From: Balneolales bacterium
GTDB taxonomy: Bacteria; Bacteroidota; Rhodothermia; Balneolales; Natronogracilivirgulaceae
Reading direction: 5' to 3'
Assembly (NCBI GenBank): GCA_007127695.1
Contig: SKYW01000263.1
Span: 1-5,097 of the forward strand
Length of the DNA stretch: 5,097 nucleotides
The notes beneath the pieces are model-generated. The model was not told the DNA's origin. It was given only the letters and a program-made list of their open reading frames with translations, and ran no database searches. Position numbers and translations under genes: made by a program. Positions 1 through 5,097 of this stretch are shown here, one piece after another. Position 1 is the stretch's first letter, and every line of letters starts with the position of its first letter.

Positions 1-1
1 G

Positions 2-1474
2 GAAGCTGCTGCCGATACCCTGCTCAAAGCCGTGATGATCAACCAGAAAATGGGAATCAGTCCGTCTCTGATCCAGAATTATTACAACCTCGCTCAGATC
101 TACCTGGAGACGGACCAGCTGAACCTTGCCTACTCCTTTTATAGACAGGGATATGAGGAGAGTGAGTCCGTCAGCTTCATTCCTGGCATCATGTACCATG
201 CGGTCGGACTTGCCGATGCGCTTTTCGAAAAAGAGCGTTATGATGAAGTGCGGCAATACCTGGAGGTGTCCAAGGAACTGGCGGAGCAGATAAACAACCT
301 GGAGGTTCTGGCAAGAGCCTGGAATACGGAATCGCTGCTCAATGAGCAACTGGGCAACTATCCGGAAGCTCTTGCCGCCATGCGTGAGCAGCGAAATTAT
401 GTGGATCAGATCGACAGCCTGCGGCGGCATCGTGAGTTTGAAGAAGTGCGCGGCCGGCTTGAGCTGGAGTTGAAAACGGCAGAGAACGAATTGCTCAGAC
501 AGCAGCTTGACTACCGGGAGCGTCTGGGACGGAATCAGCAGCTCATACTTTTTTCACTCATCCTGGGGGTGCTGATAACGGCAACGCTGCTTGTGATCCT
601 TTTCCGGAACAAGTACAAGCTCGAGAAAGTGAACCAGTTCCTGAAGGAGAAAAACCAGGTGATTACGGCGAAGAACAGGCAACTACGGGACCTGAACGCG
701 GAACTCAAGCATCTCAATGATGAAAAAAGCCGGCTGGTCGGGATGATCATCCACGACTTGCGCAATCCGCTGTTTGCCGTCATCGGCTTTCTGGAACTGA
801 TCGATGAATCGCTGACAGATGAGTCGGAGAAAGAGCACCTAAAGATGGCCATGAACTCGGCAACCCGGCTCAATCAATTGATAAACAGCCTGCTCGAGGT
901 TCATTCGCTGGAAAAAGAGACCAAGCATTTGAAACTGGAACAAATATCGGTGGATGATCTCGTAAGCAATGCCGTCGTCAACTTCCAGGAGATTGCCAGA
1001 AAGAAGAATATTCAAATCCAGGAAAATATTTCCATGGTTGATGCCTACTCGGACCCGGCCTATCTGAGTCGTATCGTTGACAATCTCATATCCAATGCGG
1101 TAAAATATTCGCCGCGGCATTCCCGTATGCTGATCGAGCTGCTCGACAAAGGGGAAACCTGGGAATTTGCCGTGAAGGATGAAGGTCCGGGTATCTCCGA
1201 GGAAGACCAGGCCAACCTCTACCAGATGTTCGGCAGGCTGTCCGCCAAACCCACAGGCGGGGAAGAGTCCACAGGGCTTGGCCTTTATACGGTGAAAATG
1301 CTTGTAGGGCGGCTGGGAGGACGCATCCGTCTTGAGAGTGCGATCGGTAAAGGAAGCCGGTTCATCTGTGAGTTCCCGGTCAAACCCGACCTGGAACTTG
1401 AGGCCAGCGTCCTGCAGGAGACAAACGGGGAAGAGGAACCCAGCCTGGAGCCCGAAGGCACGGCTGGATACTGA
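2..1474 (+). CDS. TPR-containing transmembrane sensor histidine kinase (5' end outside window)
   Basis: The reading frame is open from base 2 to the TGA at 1472-1474, giving 490 visible residues (numbered here from base 2). The GTG at 32 and ATG at 35 lie inside a continuing TPR region, so I treat them as internal and the gene as 5'-truncated by the window. Visible order: about three TPR-like helical repeats (residues ~18-138), a charged coiled coil (~140-178), one membrane helix (~181-201), a second coiled coil (~202-243), the DHp helix with the phospho-acceptor motif HDLRNP (His251), then an HATPase domain with N box (DNLISNA, 360-366), G1 box (DEGPG, 393-397) and G2 box (GLGL, 425-428), and an acidic tail. 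By family knowledge this autophosphorylates on His and passes phosphate to a response regulator. The TPRs before the membrane helix are probably extracytoplasmic sensing or interaction modules (inference). No receiver domain or partner regulator is visible, so signal and output are unknown. All catalytic boxes are intact. Confidence 0.93.
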   Translation, partial: EAAADTLLKAVMINQKMGISPSLIQNYYNLAQIYLETDQLNLAYSFYRQGYEESESVSFIPGIMYHAVGLADALFEKERYDEVRQYLEVSKELAEQINNLEVLARAWNTESLLNEQLGNYPEALAAMREQRNYVDQIDSLRRHREFEEVRGRLELELKTAENELLRQQLDYRERLGRNQQLILFSLILGVLITATLLVILFRNKYKLEKVNQFLKEKNQVITAKNRQLRDLNAELKHLNDEKSRLVGMIIHDLRNPLFAVIGFLELIDESLTDESEKEHLKMAMNSATRLNQLINSLLEVHSLEKETKHLKLEQISVDDLVSNAVVNFQEIARKKNIQIQENISMVDAYSDPAYLSRIVDNLISNAVKYSPRHSRMLIELLDKGETWEFAVKDEGPGISEEDQANLYQMFGRLSAKPTGGEESTGLGLYTVKMLVGRLGGRIRLESAIGKGSRFICEFPVKPDLELEASVLQETNGEEEPSLEPEGTAGY

Positions 1475-1490
1475 CTGCGGCCGATGACGG

Positions 1491-1503
1491 CGACATGATG
1501 TCG
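1491..1503. terminator. small dyad between convergent genes, possible weak bidirectional terminator
   Basis: CGACATGATGTCG reads as a 5-bp perfect stem with a 3-base loop, in the 45-base gap between the kinase stop (1474) and the amidohydrolase stop (1520). The position suits a shared terminator, but the stem is short and no T-run follows on either strand, so this is only a candidate. Confidence 0.2.
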
Positions 1504-1519
1504 ATTAGGTCGATAGTGG

Positions 1520-2764
1520 TCAATCCATTTTGTACCGCAGCACGCCGTCGATGAAGACGTGTGTTGGACGTGTGGTGTATTCGAACGGGTCTCCGTTGAA
1601 GATGACCAGGTCGGCGTCCTTGCCGGAGCGCAGCGATCCGAGCCGCTCATCCATGCCAAACAGCGCCGCCGGTCCGGCAGTAAGTGCGTGCAGCGCCGCA
1701 GTCCTGTCCAGACCGTATCCCACGGCTACGGCAGCTTCGAACAGCACCACGCGGGTTTTGGGCACGTAACTTTCGTATCCGCTCTGGAAAACAAAAGGAA
1801 TACCTGCCTCGTGCAATTTTTGAGCCGTATCGAACGCCGCATTTTCCGTCTCGCCGCGGAGCCGCACCATGGGGGGATGGAGGATGACGGTCGCCCCGGC
1901 TTCCCTGATCTCATCCAGAAGCAGATAGGCCTCCGAAGCGCCGTCCAGCAGCATCGGGAATCCGAACTCGCGTTGCAGCCGCAGGGCGGTCATGATGTCA
2001 TGGGTCTTGTGGGCGGTAATAAGGGCGAACAGGCGGCCTTCCAGCATATCGGCCAGGGCGTCCAGGCGCAGGTCGCGGTCGGGACGATGGTCGGCATCCT
2101 CGTGACGCCGTTTTTCGGCGTAATCGGCGGCCCGGATCAGCTCCTGGCGCAGCATGGCAATGCCTTTGGACCGGGTGCCGGGCGTGTCGAACTGGCCGCG
2201 GACACCGGGTCCCAGTGTGATGGCCAGGGCCGTGGTCGAATCCAGCAGGGCCTCATCCACCGTTCCGCCGGCGGTTTTGACGATCATGGTCTGTCCGCTC
2301 ACGATGGCCCCGGGCGCATGTCCGGTGTGCACGGTTGTAACCCCGTTCTGGCGAAGGAAACCGACCAGTTCTTCACGGGCGTTGTACGCGTCAATGGCAC
2401 GCAGGTCAGGCTGCAGGGCGTGCGAACGCTCCAGCTGGTCCTGATCGTGTTCCTGGTTGAAATACCCCGCCAGGCCGACCACCGACCGGGCGTCAAAAAG
2501 TCCGGGCGTGACAACAACCCCCTCATGACGTTCGTAGCCGTCGGGTATGGCGACGTCCGAAGCCGGACCCACACGCTCGATCTTGCCATCCCGGATGAGC
2601 ACCACGCCGTCCACAACAGGCTCTCCTTCCATGGTGTAGACGGTATCGGCGATGACGGCAATCTGGGAGGATGCGGTTGGCGGCAGGAACAGCAGGATGG
2701 CGATGAGCGCCAGGATGGCGGCCGGATGTGTCAGGGATCGAAAGGGACGGATGACAGTAAGCAT
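1520..2764 (-). CDS. secreted amidohydrolase-like protein with degenerate metal site (probable pseudoenzyme)
   Basis: This is a 414-residue protein if it starts at the ATG at 2764-2762. A TTG at 2773-2771 would add three residues and is less likely. Residues 1-34 form a signal peptide (basic start with R6 and R9, hydrophobic 15-28, then PPTASSQ), so the protein is exported. The rest follows the COG1228 imidazolonepropionase-like fold from end to end: an N-terminal beta segment (VVLIRDGKIERVG), VVTPGLFDA at 84-92, the VSGQT motif (155-159), and the C-terminal GSLRSGKDADLVIFNGDP signature (376-393). The metal ligands are missing. HxH is replaced by R93-S-V95, the strand-5 His by T250, the strand-6 His by G275 and the strand-8 Asp by G329 (alignment by eye to the upstream gene). 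It follows that gene after an 18-base gap in the same frame, so the two are almost certainly co-transcribed. Either it is non-catalytic (partner or binding subunit) or it uses a different chemistry. Substrate unknown. Confidence 0.88.
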   Translation of the reverse strand: MLTVIRPFRSLTHPAAILALIAILLFLPPTASSQIAVIADTVYTMEGEPVVDGVVLIRDGKIERVGPASDVAIPDGYERHEGVVVTPGLFDARSVVGLAGYFNQEHDQDQLERSHALQPDLRAIDAYNAREELVGFLRQNGVTTVHTGHAPGAIVSGQTMIVKTAGGTVDEALLDSTTALAITLGPGVRGQFDTPGTRSKGIAMLRQELIRAADYAEKRRHEDADHRPDRDLRLDALADMLEGRLFALITAHKTHDIMTALRLQREFGFPMLLDGASEAYLLLDEIREAGATVILHPPMVRLRGETENAAFDTAQKLHEAGIPFVFQSGYESYVPKTRVVLFEAAVAVGYGLDRTAALHALTAGPAALFGMDERLGSLRSGKDADLVIFNGDPFEYTTRPTHVFIDGVLRYKMD

Positions 2765-2782
2765 CTTGTTCAATGAGTTTTG

Positions 2783-4117
2783 TTAGTGATCGTGATGGTG
2801 TCCGTGACCGCTGCTGCGGATCACCTGGTATCCCCCGGTGGCGTACTTCCGGTCTTCGGGATCCTCGATATCCCATACTTTCCGGCCTTCGATCCAGGTC
2901 TGCTCCACCCGGGTGTAGACGCTGAACGGGTCGCCGGACAGGATGATGAAATCGGCGTCCTTGCCGGGTTCCAGCGAGCCGACCCGGTCCTCGATATCCA
3001 TCATGCGGGCATTGGCTATGGTGACCGACTCAAGCGCTTTCTGCCGGCTGAGGCCCTCTCTGATGCCAAAAGCGGGCGAACGGAGCAAAAGGCGGGAATC
3101 GGTGATGGGATCGTCGGTGTGGAAACCGAAATCAGCTCCGGCCTTCTCCAGAATGGGAGCCGCCTTGGGCAGCAGGTTGATCGCCTCAAGCTTGCCGCCC
3201 GGCGAATCGATGTAGATGATGGATGCGGGATAGCCGGAAGCGGCGATTTCGTCGGCCACTTTCCAGGCGTCTGTGACGTGGTGCAGCACCATCCGGTACC
3301 CGAATTCATCGGCCAGGCGGATAGCCGTCAGCACATCGTCGTGGCGGTGGGTGTGGTTGTGGACGATGCGATTGCCTTCCAGCACCTCCACCAGAGTCTC
3401 CAGGGCAAGGTCGCGGGACGGCATGCGTTCCGGATCGCCCTGCGCCGCCTCGATGCGGGCCTGGTATTCCTGGGCGCGGATGAACATGGCGCGGACCATG
3501 GCCGCCGATTTGGCGCGCGTACCGGGAAATGGCGGCTGCCGCAACGGATTGGTACCATTGGCCATTTTGAGTCCGCCGTAAATGCCGCGTTCCTCATCCA
3601 CATAGATCAGCATCTCCTCAACCGTGTTGGCGGGACGCAGTTTCAGGTAGACCGTCTGGCCGCTGACGAGGTGTCCGGATCCGGGCATCACGTTCACGGC
3701 AGTCAGTCCGCCGGCCAGCGCGCGCCGGAACGAGTCGCTTCGCGGATAGATGGTGTCCATGATCCGCACGTCCGGATGCAGTGCGGCGGAACGGTCCCCT
3801 CCGTCACCCTCGCCGATGTGCGAGTGCGAATCCACCAGTCCCGGCATGACCACTTTGCCGGTTGCGTCGATTACTTCGGCGTCAGACGGGATGGATACCG
3901 AAGCGGCGTCACCCACGGCGATGATGCGTCCGTCGCGGACCAGCAGGGTGCCGTTTTCGTACGTTTCGCCGGTCACGGTGATGATCTCCGCGCCGGTGAC
4001 GGCTACGGGATGCTCCTGGGCGAATAGTTGGCCGGGAGTTCCGGGAAACAGGTCTGTACCGTTCAGGAGCAGGAAAAGCAGCGGTGACAGAAGCAGGATT
4101 CGAAAGGGTGTCTTCAT
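2783..4117 (-). CDS. secreted metal-dependent amidohydrolase (COG1228, imidazolonepropionase-like)
   Basis: This 444-residue protein starts at the ATG at 4117-4115. An in-frame TAA at 4138-4136 with no start codon between makes this the only possible start. Residues 1-34 are a signal peptide (MKTPFR, then a Leu-rich core, processing near LFAQ), which points to the periplasm or outside. The metal-site motifs look complete: PGLVDSHSH with H98 and H100 after strand 1, HNHTHRHDD (253-261) on strand 5, LHH (278-280) on strand 6, and HTDDP (333-337) with the strand-8 Asp. LKMANGTNP (183-191) may carry the bridging lysine K184 (inference). The C-terminal VGSLEPGKDADFIILSGDP (379-397) is the standard signature of the family. 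The last residues form a His-rich tail (GHGHHHDH). By family knowledge it hydrolyses an amide or peptide-type bond using one or two metal ions, but sequence alone does not give the substrate. It is the first gene of a two-gene unit with a degenerate paralogue behind it. No clear Shine-Dalgarno sequence precedes it. Confidence 0.92.
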   Translation of the reverse strand: MKTPFRILLLSPLLFLLLNGTDLFPGTPGQLFAQEHPVAVTGAEIITVTGETYENGTLLVRDGRIIAVGDAASVSIPSDAEVIDATGKVVMPGLVDSHSHIGEGDGGDRSAALHPDVRIMDTIYPRSDSFRRALAGGLTAVNVMPGSGHLVSGQTVYLKLRPANTVEEMLIYVDEERGIYGGLKMANGTNPLRQPPFPGTRAKSAAMVRAMFIRAQEYQARIEAAQGDPERMPSRDLALETLVEVLEGNRIVHNHTHRHDDVLTAIRLADEFGYRMVLHHVTDAWKVADEIAASGYPASIIYIDSPGGKLEAINLLPKAAPILEKAGADFGFHTDDPITDSRLLLRSPAFGIREGLSRQKALESVTIANARMMDIEDRVGSLEPGKDADFIILSGDPFSVYTRVEQTWIEGRKVWDIEDPEDRKYATGGYQVIRSSGHGHHHDH

Positions 4118-4134
4118 GTGTTTACATTTTCTGA

Positions 4135-4140
4135 TTTATA
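4135..4140 (-). promoter_or_regulatory. possible -10 element for the amidohydrolase unit
   Basis: On the minus strand TATAAA lies 17 bases before the ATG at 4117, in an AT-rich stretch. This spacing would give a very short leader of roughly ten bases. No convincing -35 element is present at the right distance, so the call rests on position and composition only. Confidence 0.2.
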
Positions 4141-4153
4141 ATGTCACATGGAG

Positions 4154-4205
4154 CATCCATGGGTATAATCATGTGCCTGTGTGTCCTAAATGTCGGCCAT
4201 GGATG
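4154..4205. repeat. 9-bp perfect inverted repeat, arms CATCCATGG / CCATGGATG
   Basis: The arm CATCCATGG (4154-4162) is the exact reverse complement of CCATGGATG (4197-4205). The arms are 34 bases apart and enclose the first 25-bp direct repeat. It lies 37-88 bases upstream of the amidohydrolase start, so it could be a paired protein-binding site or a hairpin in a transcript. No regulator can be named. Confidence 0.5.
4161..4185 (+). repeat. 25-bp direct repeat, copy 1
   Basis: Copy 1 of a pair with 4261-4285. The two copies match at 20 of 25 positions, sharing AATCATG and TGTGTGTC blocks, and begin exactly 100 bases apart. Flanking sequence on either side does not align, so this is not simply the remnant of a longer duplication. 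A TATAAT hexamer (4164-4169) lies inside this copy. Possible operator; no known motif recognised. Confidence 0.5.
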
Positions 4206-4260
4206 TTTCATCTGTTTATATCAATTTCGATTCATAGGGTCAGAATGATCTCACACGACA

Positions 4261-4285
4261 GGATACAATCATGCCCATGTGTGTC
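4261..4285 (+). repeat. 25-bp direct repeat, copy 2
   Basis: Copy 2 of the pair described at 4161-4185, with five substitutions (TATAAT becomes TACAAT here). It abuts the GC-rich inverted repeat starting at 4288. The conserved blocks AATCATG and TGTGTGTC keep the same internal spacing in both copies, as expected of a two-part binding site. Confidence 0.5.
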
Positions 4286-4287
4286 AG

Positions 4288-4330
4288 CCGGCAGCATGAT
4301 AACAGGTAACATGCGGCAATGTGCTGCCGG
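4288..4330. repeat. GC-rich 9-bp inverted repeat able to form a hairpin, with an alternative inner stem
   Basis: CCGGCAGCA (4288-4296) pairs perfectly with TGCTGCCGG (4322-4330), extendable by two G-T wobbles. An inner pair GCATG (4294-4298) with CATGC (4310-4314) shares bases with the outer stem, so the two structures exclude each other. On the plus strand the stem is followed by GTTCGTTTGT, only mildly T-rich, so it is a weak terminator candidate. It could also be a leader structure or a DNA-level operator. No known riboswitch class recognised. Confidence 0.45.
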
Positions 4331-4410
4331 GTTCGTTTGTGCAGATCGGTCGCGGTTTTTTGAGAGCGAATACCGCGGCTGATGTGGATACCGGCAGACC
4401 GCCACAAGGT

Positions 4411-4447
4411 ATGAATATGCAAAAAGGACATGAATATCCAAAAAAAC
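4411..4447 (+). repeat. two-copy direct repeat ATGAATATnCAAAAA, period 19
   Basis: ATGAATATGCAAAAA begins at 4411 and ATGAATATCCAAAAA at 4430, differing at one base, with a 19-bp period (close to two helical turns). Each copy ends in an A-tract. Read as protein in any frame the copies do not make sense as a coding repeat, because 19 is not a multiple of three. It could be a pair of binding sites or a slippage duplication. Confidence 0.5.
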
Positions 4448-4558
4448 AATTGGAGAGGCCCGCCGTGACGATGAAACCGAAGCTGGCCGGTTCTCTTAGC
4501 GCTTTTTGTCCAAATACGTTACCTTTTCAGGATAGACCACAGAATACTGTCGCGGATT

Positions 4559-4618
4559 CAGGCACTTGTCACCCGGTACAGGCATCTGTCACCCGGTACA
4601 GGCACTTGTCAGCCGATT
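4559..4618 (+). repeat. tandem array of 20-bp units upstream of GH97 gene
   Basis: Three head-to-tail units begin at 4559, 4579 and 4599. Units 1 and 2 match at 18 of 20 positions and units 1 and 3 at 17 of 20; the shared core is CAGGCA..TGTCA.CCG. More diverged copies seem to continue at 4620 and 4641 (CAGG....TCACC.GGT kept in the last) and perhaps one precedes at 4540, with spacing of 19-21 bp, near two DNA turns. The unit length is not a multiple of three, so this is not a coding repeat. The array ends about 30 bases before the GH97 start codon, consistent with multiple regulator sites stacked on one face of the helix (inference). Confidence 0.7.
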
Positions 4619-4624
4619 TCGGGC

Positions 4625-4638
4625 ACCTGCCGGCAGGT
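4625..4638. promoter_or_regulatory. 14-bp perfect palindrome, candidate operator
   Basis: ACCTGCCGGCAGGT is its own exact reverse complement and lies 52 bases before the GH97 start codon, inside the fourth, diverged unit of the 20-bp array. Perfect symmetry of this length suits a dimeric repressor or activator, or a short hairpin if transcribed. The regulator is not identifiable from this window. Confidence 0.4.
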
Positions 4639-4690
4639 TTCAGGATGCCTTCACCGGTCTTGAACCACCAACCGATACACAGGGAATCAC

Positions 4691-5097
4691 ATGGGCTCAC
4701 GATTACTTGCCATACTCGTCGCGATTATCGCGCTTTTTGCATTGCTTTTTTTCCTCCTCACACGGGGTATTGACACCGGAACGCACGGTGTCACTTCGCC
4801 GGGTTACATCAACTCCATCACTTTTCAGCTCGACGGTGACGGTGTCCCGTACTATTCGGTCAAGCATCGCGGCAAGACCGTCATCGCACCGTCCCGCCTG
4901 GGTTTCGAACTGGCCGGAGTGCCCGATCTGCGCGACAATTTTGTCGTGGCATCCATCGACTTCACGGAATTGGACGAAACCTGGGAGCAGGTCTGGGGCG
5001 AAAAGCAGTTCATACGAAACAACTACAACGAGTTGCGGGTGAACCTGACCGAGGAACGCGACGACGGACGCGAACTCACCGTCATCTTCCGCGCCTA
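4691..5097 (+). CDS. glycoside hydrolase family 97 (SusB-like) protein, N-terminal part
   Basis: The frame runs from the ATG at 4691 to the window edge without a stop (135 complete codons), so the gene is 3'-truncated. An AGGGA at 4681-4685, five bases upstream, is a fair ribosome site. An in-frame TGA at 4661-4663 with no start codon in between rules out an earlier start. Residues ~4-24 are a long hydrophobic helix (LLAILVAIIALFALLFFLL) with no clear signal-peptidase site, so it looks like a signal anchor. From ~35 the sequence fits the GH97 N-terminal beta-sandwich: SPGYINSITFQLDGDGVPYY, the LGFEL stretch, DETWEQVWGEKQFIRNNYNEL and the ELTVIFRAY end. By family knowledge GH97 enzymes are calcium-dependent exo-acting alpha-glucosidases, or retaining alpha-galactosidases in another subgroup. 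The catalytic barrel lies beyond the window, so specificity cannot be decided. Its promoter region holds the repeat array just upstream. Confidence 0.88.
   Translation, partial: MGSRLLAILVAIIALFALLFFLLTRGIDTGTHGVTSPGYINSITFQLDGDGVPYYSVKHRGKTVIAPSRLGFELAGVPDLRDNFVVASIDFTELDETWEQVWGEKQFIRNNYNELRVNLTEERDDGRELTVIFRA

Larger units (their letters stand above)
4118..4690. other. repeat-rich divergent intergenic region without a credible gene
   Basis: These 573 bases separate the divergently read amidohydrolase and GH97 genes. Open frames across it on both strands show no recognisable domain, no convincing start context and low-complexity or Cys/His/Arg-scattered translations typical of non-coding DNA. 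The left half is more AT-rich than the flanking genes. It holds several repeat families, listed separately: 25-bp direct repeats, two 9-bp inverted repeats, a 19-bp duplication, a phased array of about 20-bp units and a 14-bp palindrome. Promoters for both flanking genes must lie here, but neither the Bacteroidota consensus (TTTG...TAnnTTTG) nor a good sigma-70 pair could be placed with confidence. Confidence 0.75.

Noticed and set aside
2771..2773. TTG as the start codon of the downstream amidohydrolase
   Set aside because: An ATG three codons later leaves a complete signal peptide, and no ribosome site favours the TTG; kept only as an alternative.
1559..2776. Plus-strand open frame of about 405 codons opposite the downstream amidohydrolase
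   Set aside because: It mirrors a gene with clear family signatures; its translation has no recognisable domain and arises from GC-rich codon bias in the opposite strand.
2780..4027. Plus-strand open frame of about 415 codons opposite the upstream amidohydrolase
   Set aside because: Same reason: an antisense shadow of a well-supported gene, with a His/Gly/Asp-rich meaningless translation.
4137..4169. Two plus-strand TATAAT hexamers (4137-4142, 4164-4169) as sigma-70 promoters
   Set aside because: Neither has a -35-like hexamer at 16-18 bp, and Bacteroidota use a different consensus; AT-rich DNA makes such matches common.
4351..4377. CGCGGT...ACCGCG inverted repeat with a T-run in its loop, as a terminator
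   Set aside because: The T-run lies inside the loop rather than after the stem and the loop is 15 bases long, so it does not fit an intrinsic terminator on either strand.
4232..4449. Two overlapping 69-codon minus-strand frames in the intergenic region
   Set aside because: No ribosome site, no domain, and they overlap each other and the inverted repeat; nothing supports translation.
4559..4660. CRISPR-like array
   Set aside because: The units are directly contiguous at about 20 bp with no unique spacers and decay quickly; no cas gene is nearby.
4321..4773. Possible 150-codon plus-strand gene crossing the intergenic repeats
   Set aside because: It runs through the 20-bp array in changing frame, overlaps the GH97 start in another frame and shows no domain or conserved composition.
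4566..5042. Plus-strand frame of 158 codons over the GH97 start
   Set aside because: The overlapping frame from 4691 matches GH97 N-terminal sequence clearly; this one is Ser/Thr/Arg-rich shadow.

Overview
The window looks like a piece of a moderately GC-rich member of the Bacteroidota or a close relative (a Rhodothermia/Balneolia-type organism is my best guess, not proven). The reasons are a TPR-fronted membrane histidine kinase, a secreted tandem pair of COG1228-type amidohydrolases, a glycoside hydrolase family 97 (SusB-like) gene, and the lack of a clear Shine-Dalgarno sequence before both amidohydrolase genes. No RNA gene, insertion sequence or CRISPR array was seen.

Layout: (1) 2-1474, plus strand: the 3' part of a sensor histidine kinase gene whose start lies left of the window. 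(2) 1475-1519: a short convergent gap with one small dyad. (3) 1520-2764 and 2783-4117, both minus strand: two signal-peptide-bearing amidohydrolase paralogues in one transcription unit, read from right to left. The first gene (2783-4117) keeps the HxH, His and Asp metal-site motifs. The second (1520-2764) has lost essentially all of them and looks like a non-catalytic or re-purposed paralogue. (4) 4118-4690: a 573-base divergent intergenic region with no credible gene, unusually dense in repeats: a pair of 25-bp direct repeats exactly 100 bp apart, two 9-bp perfect inverted repeats, a 19-bp direct duplication, a phased array of about 20-bp units and a 14-bp perfect palindrome. (5) 4691-5097, plus strand: the 5' end of a GH97-family gene, which runs off the right edge.

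Functionally, the amidohydrolase pair is predicted to act outside the cytoplasm on an unknown amide or peptide-like substrate. The GH97 protein is predicted to cleave alpha-glycosides in the periplasm, anchored by an N-terminal membrane segment. The repeat-rich divergent region is the natural place for control of both outward-facing units. The kinase is convergent with the amidohydrolases and has no visible regulatory partner here. The observations most worth following up are the intact/degenerate amidohydrolase pair and the phased repeat array just upstream of the GH97 start.
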